Program-made: the position numbers and the translations under genes | The notes under the pieces: generated by a model | What the model was told of the DNA's origin: nothing | Database searches by the model: none | Seen by the model: only the letters and a program-made list of their open reading frames with translations | Shown here: piece after piece, positions 13,746 through 21,153 of the stretch | Numbering within the stretch: the stretch's first letter is position 1 | Layout: each line of letters opens with the position of its first letter | From: Candidatus Rokuibacteriota bacterium | Lineage (GTDB): Bacteria; Methylomirabilota; Methylomirabilia; Rokubacteriales; CSP1-6 | Assembly (NCBI GenBank): GCA_003221435.1 | Contig: QHRS01000024.1 | Location: 13,165 to 34,317, forward strand | DNA: 21,153 nucleotides | Direction: 5' to 3'

Positions 13746-14744
13746 GTGAAGATCCTGGTCACCGGCGGCTCGGGATTCATCGGCTCGAACTTCGTCCGCC
13801 ACGTGCTGGCGACGCATCCCGATCACGCCGTGGTCAACCTGGACAAGCTCACCTACGCGGGTAACCCGGAGAACCTGCGGGACGTGGAGTCGGACCGGCG
13901 CTACCGGTTCGTCCACGGCGACATCTGCGACGCGGCAGCCGTGCGCGACGCGATGGCCGGCGCGGACGCGGTGGTGCATTTCGCCGCCGAGAGTCACGTC
14001 GACAAGTCGAACCTCGGCGCGGACGAGTTCCTCCGCACCAACGTGAGCGGCACGTTCACGCTGCTCGACACCGCGCGCGAGCTGAAGGTCGGCCGGTTCG
14101 TCCAGGTGAGCACGGACGAGGTGTATGGCAGCATCGCCCGCGGCGCGGCCCGCGAGGCCGACCTGCTGAACCCGTCCAACCCGTATGCCGCCTCGAAAGC
14201 CGCCGGCGACCTGTTCGCGCGCTCGTACTGGACGACCCACGGGCTGCCGGTCATCATCACCCGCTCCTCGAACAACTTCGGCCCCTACCAGTATCCGGAG
14301 AAGGCGACCCCGCTCTTCATCACGAATGCGATCGAGGACCGGCCGCTCCCCCTCTACGGCGACGGCAGGAACGTCCGCGACTGGCTCTACGTGCTCGACA
14401 ACTGCGAGGCGATCGATCTGGTCCTGCACCGGGGCCGCGACGGCGAGATCTACAACATCGGGGGCGGCACCGAGGTCGAGAACGCCGAGCTGACGCGCCG
14501 GATCCTCCGGCTCCTCGGCAAGCCCGAGTCGCTGATCCAGCCGGTGCGGGACCGGCCGGGGCACGACCGGCGCTACGCGCTCGATTCGTCCAGGATCCAC
14601 GACCTCGGCTGGACGCCGCGGCATTCCTTCGATGCCGCGCTCGAGGCGACGGTGGCGTGGTACCGGACCCACGAGGCGTGGTGGCGGCCGCTGAAGTCGG
14701 GCCAGTTCAAGGCCTATTACGCGCGCCAGTACTCGAACCGCTGA
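13746..14744 (+). CDS. rfbB: dTDP-glucose 4,6-dehydratase
   Basis: Converts dTDP-glucose to dTDP-4-keto-6-deoxyglucose using bound NAD+. The 332-residue extended SDR has GGSGFIGSN (residues 7-15), the HFAAESHVDKS signature, STDEVYG with the catalytic acid pair, and the Tyr147-x3-Lys151 dyad in NPYAASK. NNFGPYQYPEK and VRDWLYVLDNC are RmlB-specific. The start is GTG at 13746, 7 nt after the rfbC stop, and the glycine-rich motif lies at the expected distance. The C-terminal YARQY end is typical. The order rfbA-rfbC-rfbB differs from the common rfbBDAC. Confidence 0.94.
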   Translation: MKILVTGGSGFIGSNFVRHVLATHPDHAVVNLDKLTYAGNPENLRDVESDRRYRFVHGDICDAAAVRDAMAGADAVVHFAAESHVDKSNLGADEFLRTNVSGTFTLLDTARELKVGRFVQVSTDEVYGSIARGAAREADLLNPSNPYAASKAAGDLFARSYWTTHGLPVIITRSSNNFGPYQYPEKATPLFITNAIEDRPLPLYGDGRNVRDWLYVLDNCEAIDLVLHRGRDGEIYNIGGGTEVENAELTRRILRLLGKPESLIQPVRDRPGHDRRYALDSSRIHDLGWTPRHSFDAALEATVAWYRTHEAWWRPLKSGQFKAYYARQYSNR

Positions 14745-14778
14745 CCCGGGGCCACGCGGCGGCAGGGCGCCCTCCCGT

Positions 14779-14819
14779 GCCGTCGGGCTTTGCCGTCGGG
14801 CGAAGAAGTAGGGTACCCT
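14779..14819. repeat. Short direct repeat and palindrome before the HD gene
   Basis: GCCGTCGGGC is repeated directly at 14779-14788 and 14792-14801 with a TTT between. A perfect 10-nt palindrome, AGGGTACCCT, follows at 14810-14819, 7 nt before the HD gene ATG. The direct repeat cannot form a hairpin. The palindrome could be an operator over the ribosome-binding region, which otherwise lacks a clear Shine-Dalgarno. Confidence 0.4.
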
Positions 14820-14826
14820 GCCAGCT

Positions 14827-16233
14827 ATGAGGGGCGCGACCGACACGTATCGCGGTCGGGGGCTCATCGCCGATCCCATCCACCGGTACATCCTCTACAC
14901 CCGACCCGACGGCATTCCCGGTGAAGCCACCGAGCAGGACCTGATCGACACGCCGTGGGTGCAACGCCTGCGCCGCATCCCGCAACTGCAGTCCGCGCGG
15001 TGGGTCTTTCCGGCCGCCGAGCACAGCCGGTTTCAGCACTCGCTCGGCGTGATGCACCTGGCGGGCCGGCTCGCCCAGCAGCTCTACCCGTCCCTCAAAG
15101 CCGTCTTCCCCGAGACGCCGTCCGCGGCCCTGATCGAGGAGCTGCTGCGCGTCGCGGGCCTCCTGCACGATGTCGGCCACGGCCCGTTCGGCCACTTCTT
15201 CGACGACAATTTCCTCGCCGATTACGATCTCACCCACGAGCTGGTCGGCCAGCGGATCATCCGCGAAGAGATGGGCGACGTCCTGCGCGGTCTGCGGCGA
15301 AGCCCCGCCGCCCCGTTCGCGCCGGGCGAGTCGATCGACCCCGAGTGGATCTGCTACCTGATGGGAAAGGGCTACTCGCGCCCCGAGGCCGGCTCCCCCA
15401 AGTGGCTCCCGCACCTCAAGCCGCTCCTCTCCGGCGTCTTCACGGCCGACAACATGGACTACGTCCTGCGCGACTCCTATATGTGCGGCGTCGCCGTCGG
15501 CCCGATCGACATCGAGCGGATCATCTACTACTCGTTCTTCACCGACGAGGGGCTCACGCTCGACCGGGGCGGCCTGCAGGCGTTCATCATGTTCCTGAAC
15601 GCGCGCTTCTACATGTACACGAACGTGTACTACCACCGGACGACGCGCGGGATCGACCTGCACCTCAAGGAGATCTTCCGCGAGACGATGCAGGTCGCGT
15701 TCCCCTACGACCTCCGGAAGGAGCTGCATCCGTACCTGCACCTCACCGAGTGGACGCTCCTCGAGGAGGTCGGCCGCTGGCACGACTCGGACGAGCCCGA
15801 ACGCAAGCGCCTCGGTGCCGAGTGGCGGCAGATCCTCGACCGCCGGCTCAAGTGGCGGATGTCGCACGAGGTGGTGCTCGACAGCTTCGAGGCCAAGCGT
15901 GGTCAGGGCTTCATGGATGAGCAGACGGTCGAACGCCGGGTCCGCGCGCACCTGCCGTCCCACCTCGCGCGCTTTCCGTTCAAGATCGACATGGCGCAGC
16001 AGGACCCCCGGCCGCTCAACCCGCTCGCGATGGGCGACCGCCAGATCTACGTCTACGATTCGAGCACCAAGCGCGTCGCCAAGGAGCCGCTCAGGGAGAT
16101 CCTGAAATACCTGCCCGGCAAGGTCGCGCAGTGCCGGATCTTCGCGGCCAGCCACGAACACGACCAGCTCCTGGCCGAAGCGTTGGAGCGCGCGCTGGAT
16201 GAAGAGGCCCCGTCGATCCGCACCAATGTCTGA
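14827..16233 (+). CDS. HD-domain phosphohydrolase, SAMHD1/dNTPase-like
   Basis: A metal-dependent phosphohydrolase of the SAMHD1/COG1078 group, 468 residues. Metal ligands are His71 (EHSRFQHSLGV), His114-Asp115 (LLHDVGHGPFGHFF) and Asp208 (ADNMDYVLRDS), the same H...HD...D layout as SAMHD1. The N-terminal DPIHRYI and WVQRLRRIPQL segments are also family features. The likely reaction is hydrolysis of dNTPs to nucleosides and triphosphate; substrate and effector are not visible in the sequence. The C-terminal half (about 300-468) is family-like but without a recognisable extra domain. A small nuclease-like gene follows after 19 nt, so the two are probably cotranscribed. The role may be nucleotide-pool control or defence. 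Confidence 0.85.
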   Translation: MRGATDTYRGRGLIADPIHRYILYTRPDGIPGEATEQDLIDTPWVQRLRRIPQLQSARWVFPAAEHSRFQHSLGVMHLAGRLAQQLYPSLKAVFPETPSAALIEELLRVAGLLHDVGHGPFGHFFDDNFLADYDLTHELVGQRIIREEMGDVLRGLRRSPAAPFAPGESIDPEWICYLMGKGYSRPEAGSPKWLPHLKPLLSGVFTADNMDYVLRDSYMCGVAVGPIDIERIIYYSFFTDEGLTLDRGGLQAFIMFLNARFYMYTNVYYHRTTRGIDLHLKEIFRETMQVAFPYDLRKELHPYLHLTEWTLLEEVGRWHDSDEPERKRLGAEWRQILDRRLKWRMSHEVVLDSFEAKRGQGFMDEQTVERRVRAHLPSHLARFPFKIDMAQQDPRPLNPLAMGDRQIYVYDSSTKRVAKEPLREILKYLPGKVAQCRIFAASHEHDQLLAEALERALDEEAPSIRTNV

Positions 16234-16252
16234 GGCCTGAGGCGCCGCGGCG

Positions 16253-16738
16253 ATGGATCTCCTCGAGGCCAAGAGTCGGATCGCCGAAGCCCTCGTGGAG
16301 TCGATCTTTCGCCGCGCGCGCTATCACGTCACCCGCTTCCAGAGCGAGCGGTCTCCGCTGCGCTTCGGCCGCGAGGATTTCTCCCCCGACTTTCGGGCGC
16401 GGCTCGAGCCCACCGAGGGCGAGGCGGTGGAGTATCTGCTCGAGGTGAAGTACCGGCCACACATCGATCAGTTCATCTCGGTCGAGAACCAGCGGGGGGA
16501 TCGGTCGGTCTTCCTCATGGCCCGCCGGCAGTGGCCCCGGCTCTACTTCATCCTCGTGACCGACCATCCCGAGCCGGGCCGGTCCTGTTTCCAGGTGATT
16601 TCGTTCGGTCACTATACGCCGGGTGCCCCGTTCCGGACGGTCGACCTCACGGACCTGAAGGAGCTGGGCATCTTCCGGCACAACATGGAGGACCACGAGG
16701 CGCTGGTCTTCAGCATCTTCGATCTGCTCAACGCGTGA
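16253..16738 (+). CDS. Small PD-(D/E)XK nuclease-like protein, function unknown
   Basis: A 161-residue protein I cannot assign to a named family. It carries a PD-(D/E)XK pattern: Pro45-Asp46 in FSPDF, then Glu64-Val-Lys66 in YLLEVKYRP at the end of a predicted beta strand. An N-terminal helix with glutamates (ALVESIF) precedes it, and alternating strands follow (DRSVFLMARRQWPRLYFILVTD), as in small restriction-endonuclease-fold proteins. There is no signal peptide or membrane segment. It lies 19 nt after the HD gene on the same strand and probably works with it. The nuclease assignment rests on motif and predicted fold only; a non-catalytic nucleic-acid-binding protein is also possible. Confidence 0.65.
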   Translation: MDLLEAKSRIAEALVESIFRRARYHVTRFQSERSPLRFGREDFSPDFRARLEPTEGEAVEYLLEVKYRPHIDQFISVENQRGDRSVFLMARRQWPRLYFILVTDHPEPGRSCFQVISFGHYTPGAPFRTVDLTDLKELGIFRHNMEDHEALVFSIFDLLNA

Positions 16739-16800
16739 TCCGCGCGGCGCCCGCGCGTTCGAGACGCGTGAGCCGCGATCCGCTCCCGAGGACGTGAGCC

Positions 16801-17976
16801 ATGGAGAAATTTCGAGGCGTCGACTACTACGGCGTCGATGCGCTGCTGACCGAGGACGAGCGCATGGTGCGCGACGCCATTCGCGACTGGGTCGAGGCGG
16901 AGTACCTCCCGATCGTGACCGAGCACCACCGGGCCGGCACCTTTCCGGTGGACGTCATCCCGAAGCTCGGCGAGCTCGGCGTCTTCGGCGCGACCCTGAA
17001 GGGCTACGGATGCGCGGGGCTCAACCACGTCGCCTACGGGCTCATCATGCAGGAGCTGGAGCGCGGGGACTCCGGCCTCCGCTCGACGGCGTCCGTCCAG
17101 AGCGGGCTCGTGATGTATCCGATCTACGCCTACGGCTCGGACGCGCAGAAAGACCGCTGGCTCCCCGCGCTGGCGTCGGGCGCGAAGGTCGGATGCTTCG
17201 GGCTGACGGAGCCGGATCACGGCTCTGACCCCGGGACCATGAAGGCCCGCGCCGTGAGGCGCGGCGACTCCTGGGTGCTCAACGGCACGAAGCTCTGGAT
17301 CACGAACGGATCGATCGCCGATGTCGCGGTCGTCTGGGCCAAGGACGCCGAGGACCACGAGATCTACGGCTACCTGGTCCCGCGGGGTACGCCCGGCTTC
17401 TCCACGCTCGACATTCCCGGCAAGTTCTCGATGCGCGCGTCGATCACGTCCGAGCTGTCGTTCCAGGACTGCCGGATCCCGGTCGAGAACCGGCTCCCCG
17501 GGGTCAAGGGCCTGAAGGGGCCGCTCGGCTGCCTGTCCCAGGCGCGGTACGGCATCGCGTGGGGCGCCGTCGGTGCGGCGATGGCGTGCTACGACTGGGC
17601 GCTCCAGTACGCCCAGCAGCGCATCCAGTTCGCCAAGCCGATCGCCGCGTTCCAGCTCGTTCAGCAGAAGCTCGTGTGGATGGTCACCGAGATCACGAAG
17701 GCGCAGCTCCTGTGCCTGCAGCTCGGCCGGCTCAAGGACGAGGGCAAGGCGCGGCCGCAGCAGATCTCGATGGCGAAGATGAACAACGCGCAGATGGCGC
17801 TCGAGTCCGCGCGGATGGCGCGGGACATCCTCGGCGCCGCCGGCATCGTCGACGAGCATCCCGTCATCCGCCATATGCTGAACCTCGAGACCGTGAACAC
17901 GTACGAAGGCACGCACGACATCCACACGCTGATCATCGGGCGCGACATCACCGGCCTCGACGCCTTCGGCATCTGA
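16801..17976 (+). CDS. gcdH: Glutaryl-CoA dehydrogenase-like acyl-CoA dehydrogenase
   Basis: An FAD enzyme that dehydrogenates and decarboxylates glutaryl-CoA to crotonyl-CoA in lysine, tryptophan or aromatic degradation. The 391-residue protein has the acyl-CoA dehydrogenase fold: CFGLTEPDHGSDPG for FAD and substrate, and LNGTKLWITNGSIADV. The catalytic base is Glu369 in TYEGTHDIHTLIIGRDITG. Arg94 in RSTASVQSGLVM is at the position of the residue that binds the glutaryl carboxylate in human GCDH, which separates it from ordinary short-chain enzymes. The start has a GAGG about 10 nt upstream. An MFS gene follows 32 nt later. A related dicarboxyl-CoA dehydrogenase cannot be excluded. Confidence 0.88.
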   Translation: MEKFRGVDYYGVDALLTEDERMVRDAIRDWVEAEYLPIVTEHHRAGTFPVDVIPKLGELGVFGATLKGYGCAGLNHVAYGLIMQELERGDSGLRSTASVQSGLVMYPIYAYGSDAQKDRWLPALASGAKVGCFGLTEPDHGSDPGTMKARAVRRGDSWVLNGTKLWITNGSIADVAVVWAKDAEDHEIYGYLVPRGTPGFSTLDIPGKFSMRASITSELSFQDCRIPVENRLPGVKGLKGPLGCLSQARYGIAWGAVGAAMACYDWALQYAQQRIQFAKPIAAFQLVQQKLVWMVTEITKAQLLCLQLGRLKDEGKARPQQISMAKMNNAQMALESARMARDILGAAGIVDEHPVIRHMLNLETVNTYEGTHDIHTLIIGRDITGLDAFGI

Positions 17977-18008
17977 CCCCGTCCGCGCAGGCGCGCCTCT
18001 CCGTCGTC

Positions 18009-19166
18009 GTGGCCGCGCTGACCCTGGCGATCCAGAACGGGATCGTCATGGCCTTCGCGGTGCTCTACCTCCCGCTCATCCGGGAGTTCGGCGCCTCGCA
18101 CGCCGAGGTGGCCTCGGTCCAGGCGATCGTCCTCCTGCTCGGCGGCGCCGCCGGCCCGCTCGTCGGCGCGGCGCTCGACCGGCTGGGCGCGCGCCGGCTC
18201 GTCCAGTCGGGCGCGGCGCTGGCGGCGGTCGGGCTGATCGCGGCGAGCCGCGCGACCTCGCTCCCGGCCATCGCGCTCGTGTACGGTCTCGTCGGCGGCC
18301 TGGGGCTCGCCGCGCTCGGCAGCCAGGTCAACATGGTCATCGCGGCGATGTGGTATCCCGCCGCCCGCGGCCGCGCGATCGCGGTCGCCGACCTCGGGAC
18401 GGGCTTCGGCGCCTTCTGCTTCATCACGCTGGGCCAGGCGCTCACGAGTGCGTGGGGCTGGCGCGCGACGCTCCTCGTCTGGGCGGGCTTGCTCCTCGTC
18501 GTCGTGATTCCCGCGAACGCGCTTCAGCGGCTTCCGGACGACCCTCGCCCCAGCCCCGCGACCGGCGCGCGCCCGGCGGACTGGACGCTCGCGGCGGCGC
18601 TGCGCGCGCCCGCTTTCTGGTGGCTCGCGGCCACGCGCTTCTTCGCCGCATGCGCGTTCCCGCTGATGAACACGCACCTGGTGGCGTACGCGGTTGGCCA
18701 CGGCATCCCGCCCGAGGAAGCCGCGGCCGCCCTCGGCTCGGTGAGCCTCGTGAGCCTGGCGGGTCGACTGACGACGGGATGGCTCGCCGACCGCATCGGT
18801 CGCGCGCAGACGTTAACGGTGATGTACGCGAGCGCCCTGGCCGGCGTCGCCTGCCTGGCGCTGCTCGCGCTGACGGGCTCGCCGGCGTGGCTCCTCGGGT
18901 ACGTCGTGTTCTACGGAATGGCCCAGGGCTCGAGCGGCATCATCGCCTCGGCGCGCGCCGCGGACGTGTTCGCCGGGCCCGCGTTCGGGACGATCTTCGG
19001 CTGGCTCTCCCTCTCCATCGGGCCCGGAGAAGCGATCGGCGCGTGGGTGGGCGGGTGGATCTACGACCGGAGCGGCAGCTATCTCCCGGCCTTCGGATTC
19101 GTGGCCCTCGCGCTGGCGATCGGGCTCGGCGCGATCTGGCGCGTGAGACCGGCGCCTCACCCTTGA
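18009..19166 (+). CDS. Major facilitator superfamily transporter
   Basis: An inner-membrane secondary transporter with about 12 predicted membrane segments in 385 residues. MFS loop motifs between TM2 and TM3 (GAALDRLGARR) and TM8 and TM9 (GWLADRIGRAQ) are present, with a charged central loop (LQRLPDDPRPSPATGARPAD) between the two halves. Substrate is unknown; the fold resembles oxalate/formate-type and monocarboxylate-type carriers, and the neighbour suggests an organic or dicarboxylic acid. The start is uncertain. GTG at 18009 keeps TM1 complete; ATG at 18048 would cut into TM1; the frame is also open upstream into gcdH, but without a convincing start or ribosome site. Probably cotranscribed with gcdH. 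Confidence 0.82.
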   Translation: MAALTLAIQNGIVMAFAVLYLPLIREFGASHAEVASVQAIVLLLGGAAGPLVGAALDRLGARRLVQSGAALAAVGLIAASRATSLPAIALVYGLVGGLGLAALGSQVNMVIAAMWYPAARGRAIAVADLGTGFGAFCFITLGQALTSAWGWRATLLVWAGLLLVVVIPANALQRLPDDPRPSPATGARPADWTLAAALRAPAFWWLAATRFFAACAFPLMNTHLVAYAVGHGIPPEEAAAALGSVSLVSLAGRLTTGWLADRIGRAQTLTVMYASALAGVACLALLALTGSPAWLLGYVVFYGMAQGSSGIIASARAADVFAGPAFGTIFGWLSLSIGPGEAIGAWVGGWIYDRSGSYLPAFGFVALALAIGLGAIWRVRPAPHP

Positions 19167-19192
19167 GTCGACCGCCCCCTGTACTGACGGCT

Positions 19193-19250
19193 GTCGAAGT
19201 AACCGGCTTCGAGCGCCGGCTTTGCCGGCGCCCTCGGGGCCCCCTCCGAT
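19193..19250 (+). repeat. Interspersed palindromic repeat, family B, short copy
   Basis: It begins GTCGAAGTA, then CTTCGAG leads into the perfect stem GCGCCGGC-TTT-GCCGGCGC (19213-19231), directly followed by CCTCGGGGCCCCCTCCGAT. Relative to the copy at 10691-10779 it lacks 31 nt between the two parts. It fills the gap between the convergent MFS and KimA-like genes and may serve as a terminator for both. Confidence 0.8.
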
Positions 19251-19254
19251 GATG

Positions 19255-21081
19255 TCAGCGCTTGAGCAGGTACGGGACATCGGCGACGACGGTGTTCTTC
19301 CGAAACAGGAGCGCGCCCTTGATGAGAAGCGCGGTCTGGTTGTGCAGGATATGCTGCCACCAATGCCGGGGAAGAAATTCGGGCAACACGATCGTGACCA
19401 CCTGATCGTCCCCGCGCGACTGAATCTGGTCGATGTAGTCGAGGAACGGGCGCAAGAGCGATCGGTACGGCGATGTCAAGACGACCAGGGGGACCCCGAG
19501 TCCCCACTTCGCCCACTTCTCCTCGAGCTTGCGTGTGCGCGCGGGGTCCGTCTCCACGAAGACCGCGCGCACCGTGGCGGTCGGCGCGAGCGTCTTCGCA
19601 TATTGCACGGCGCGCACGACCCCGCGGTGGACGTCACCGACGAGAATGAGCACGGTGTGCTGGAACGTGGGCGGTCCCTCGAAGTCTTCCAGCGAGAGCT
19701 CGACGGCGACTTCGTCGTAGTGGCGGCGCATGACGATGAACACGCCGACTAGGAGCGGAATCACGACGACGACGATCCAGGCCCCCTCGCGGAACTTTGT
19801 GACGGCGAGGGTCAGGAGGACGACGCAGGTCACGACCGCGCCGACCCCGTTGACCCACACGCGCCAGCGCCAGCCCTTCTCCCGCAAGCTGAGCCATCGC
19901 CGCACCATGCCACTCTGCGAGAGCGTGAACGAGATGAACACGCCGATGGCGTAGAGGGGCAGCAGGGCGTGGGTATCTCCGGCGAACGCCACGATCAGGA
20001 GAATGGCAAACCCGCTCAGGATCAGGATCCCGTTCGAGAAGACGAGCCGGTCGCCCTGGTTTGCGAACTGCCGCGGCACGAAGCGGTCGCGCGCGAGGAT
20101 CGATGACAGGCGCGGAAAGTCCGCGTAGGACGTGTTGGCTGCGAGGACGAGAATGAGCAGCGTCGAGGCCTGGACACAGTAGTACGGGACTCCGGTCCCG
20201 AACACCCGGTGGGCGATCTTCGACACGACCGTCTCGTCGCCACCTGGGAGGATGCCGAAGTCGTAGGCGAGGTACGTGATGCCGAGGAACATCGTGATCG
20301 AGAGCACCCCGAGCCACGTCATGACGGTCTGGGCGTTGCGTCCCTCCGGGGGCCGGAGCGCCTGGACGCCGTTGGAGACGGCCTCGACGCCGGTCAGCGC
20401 GGTGCAGCCCGCGGCGTAGCTGCGCAATAGGAGGAACAGGCTGAGCCCCTCGAGCCCCGGCGGATGGGGCGTGTAGGGCGCCTCGGGAAGCCACTGGAAG
20501 ACCGCGGCCACGAGCCCGTAGCCGACCATCCCCAGGATGCTCGCGACGAAGAAGTACGTCGGCGCGGCAAACATCCTGCCCGATTCGCGAACGCCACGGA
20601 GGTTCCCCATGGCGATCCCGGCAACCGCGAGGACGCTCAAGACGACGCGGTAGGGGTGAAGCTTGGGGACGGCCGACGTCAAGGCCGCGATCCCGGCAAC
20701 AACGGACACGGACACCGTCAGCACGTAATCGACGAGCAACGCCGCCGCCGCAGTCAGCGCGGGGAGGATGCCGAGGTTGTCCTTCGCGACCAGGTACGCG
20801 CCGCCGCCCTGGAGGTAAGCCGCGACCGTCTGGCGATACGAGGTGACGACGACGGCGAAAAGCGCGGCGATTCCGAGCGCGACGGGAAGCGAGTAACTGA
20901 GGACGGCAGTTCCCGCGAGGATCAGAACGAGAAGGATTTCCTCGGTCGCGTACGCCACCGACGACAACGGGTCGGAGGCGAAGACCGCGAGCGCCACGGC
21001 CTTGCCGAGCCGCTCGTGACGGGCCTGGGCGAGCGGCATCGGCCGACCGACTAGCAGTCGCTTGACGATGGCAAGACGCAT
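19255..21081 (-). CDS. KimA-like potassium/proton symporter (APC superfamily, cytoplasmic C-terminal domain)
   Basis: A high-affinity potassium importer by similarity to Bacillus KimA (formerly YdaO, annotated as amino acid permease); 608 residues against about 607 in KimA. About 12 membrane segments occupy residues 25-450. Asp37 and Tyr44 (FASDPLSSVAYATEE) and Asp118-Tyr119 (LLVDYVLTV) sit one position from the KimA potassium-site residues as I recall them. GGGAYLVAKDNLG (92-104) is a family signature. The C-terminal 140 residues (HTVLILVGDVHRGVVRAVQY onward) form a soluble UspA-like domain, the dimerisation region in KimA. The ATG at 21081 lacks a clear ribosome site. An AT-rich stretch at 21133-21153 (TAAAAT on this strand) may hold its promoter. 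No c-di-AMP riboswitch is visible in the 72 nt upstream. Confidence 0.86.
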   Translation of the reverse strand: MRLAIVKRLLVGRPMPLAQARHERLGKAVALAVFASDPLSSVAYATEEILLVLILAGTAVLSYSLPVALGIAALFAVVVTSYRQTVAAYLQGGGAYLVAKDNLGILPALTAAAALLVDYVLTVSVSVVAGIAALTSAVPKLHPYRVVLSVLAVAGIAMGNLRGVRESGRMFAAPTYFFVASILGMVGYGLVAAVFQWLPEAPYTPHPPGLEGLSLFLLLRSYAAGCTALTGVEAVSNGVQALRPPEGRNAQTVMTWLGVLSITMFLGITYLAYDFGILPGGDETVVSKIAHRVFGTGVPYYCVQASTLLILVLAANTSYADFPRLSSILARDRFVPRQFANQGDRLVFSNGILILSGFAILLIVAFAGDTHALLPLYAIGVFISFTLSQSGMVRRWLSLREKGWRWRVWVNGVGAVVTCVVLLTLAVTKFREGAWIVVVVIPLLVGVFIVMRRHYDEVAVELSLEDFEGPPTFQHTVLILVGDVHRGVVRAVQYAKTLAPTATVRAVFVETDPARTRKLEEKWAKWGLGVPLVVLTSPYRSLLRPFLDYIDQIQSRGDDQVVTIVLPEFLPRHWWQHILHNQTALLIKGALLFRKNTVVADVPYLLKR

Positions 21082-21153
21082 ACGCCAAGAGGACTCTACG
21101 CCCCTCCTGGGGGGAGTGCGGCATGCCCGTGGAAATTTTAACGGGTTTTTAAC

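Noticed and set aside
14779..14801. GCCGTCGGGC-TTT-GCCGTCGGGC as a copy of the family B hairpin
   Set aside because: It is a direct, not inverted, repeat and lacks the CTTCGAG lead and the GAGGCCCCCT block.
21082..21153. c-di-AMP (ydaO-type) riboswitch upstream of the KimA-like gene
   Set aside because: Only 72 nt are available. They contain a small CCCC/GGGG hairpin and repeated GTTAAAA, but none of the conserved ydaO core; a riboswitch further upstream cannot be judged.
1..21153. CRISPR array, tRNA, rRNA, insertion sequence or prophage
   Set aside because: No regularly spaced repeats, cloverleaf-like sequences, rRNA cores, transposase or integrase genes were recognised when reading both strands.

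Overview
The window is about 21 kb of dense, high-GC bacterial DNA with short intergenic gaps and interspersed palindromic repeats at gene ends. The gene set fits an aerobic or facultative soil or subsurface bacterium: periplasmic sulfite oxidation, glycolate oxidation, molybdenum-cofactor enzymes, acyl-CoA oxidation and dTDP-sugar synthesis. Gene content and repeat style recall Candidatus Rokubacteria (Methylomirabilota), but that placement is an impression, not a computed result. I found no rRNA, tRNA, CRISPR array, transposase or phage gene.

Layout. (1) 1-2057, minus: a molybdopterin oxidoreductase that runs off the left edge. (2) 2241-3840, plus: a consensus promoter followed by a sulfite dehydrogenase pair, sorA (Tat-exported Mo subunit) and sorB (cytochrome c). 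(3) 3862-8462, plus: glycolate oxidase glcD, glcE, glcF and a small Rieske ferredoxin overlapping the glcF end. A 126-nt structured repeat sits between glcD and glcE, and a second copy lies just upstream of the sorA promoter. (4) 8699-10674, plus: moaB, the decayed 3' end of a PIN-domain toxin gene, and an HtrA-type protease. (5) 10781-12010, minus: a rhodanese-MoeB fusion, convergent with the protease gene. (6) 12134-14744, plus: rfbA, rfbC and rfbB, divergent from moeB. (7) 14827-16738, plus: an HD-domain dNTPase-like protein paired with a small PD-(D/E)XK nuclease-like protein. (8) 16801-19166, plus: glutaryl-CoA dehydrogenase and an MFS transporter. (9) 19255-21081, minus: a KimA-like potassium transporter.

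The most notable observation is in the rhodanese-MoeB gene. Its reading frame is interrupted by one TGA exactly where MoeB/Uba4-type proteins carry the conserved E1-like cysteine. The frame then continues without another stop through the rest of the adenylyltransferase and the second zinc CxxC. A 7-bp stem with a 6-nt loop, whose second base is G, begins 13 nt after the TGA, which fits the bacterial SECIS pattern. I annotate it as one selenocysteine-containing protein (Sec307) rather than a broken gene.

Molybdenum links several genes: two molybdoenzymes (the left-edge oxidoreductase and SorA) and two cofactor-synthesis proteins (MoaB and MoeB) lie within 12 kb. If MoeB really carries selenium, cofactor synthesis or sulfur-carrier activation here would depend on selenium supply.
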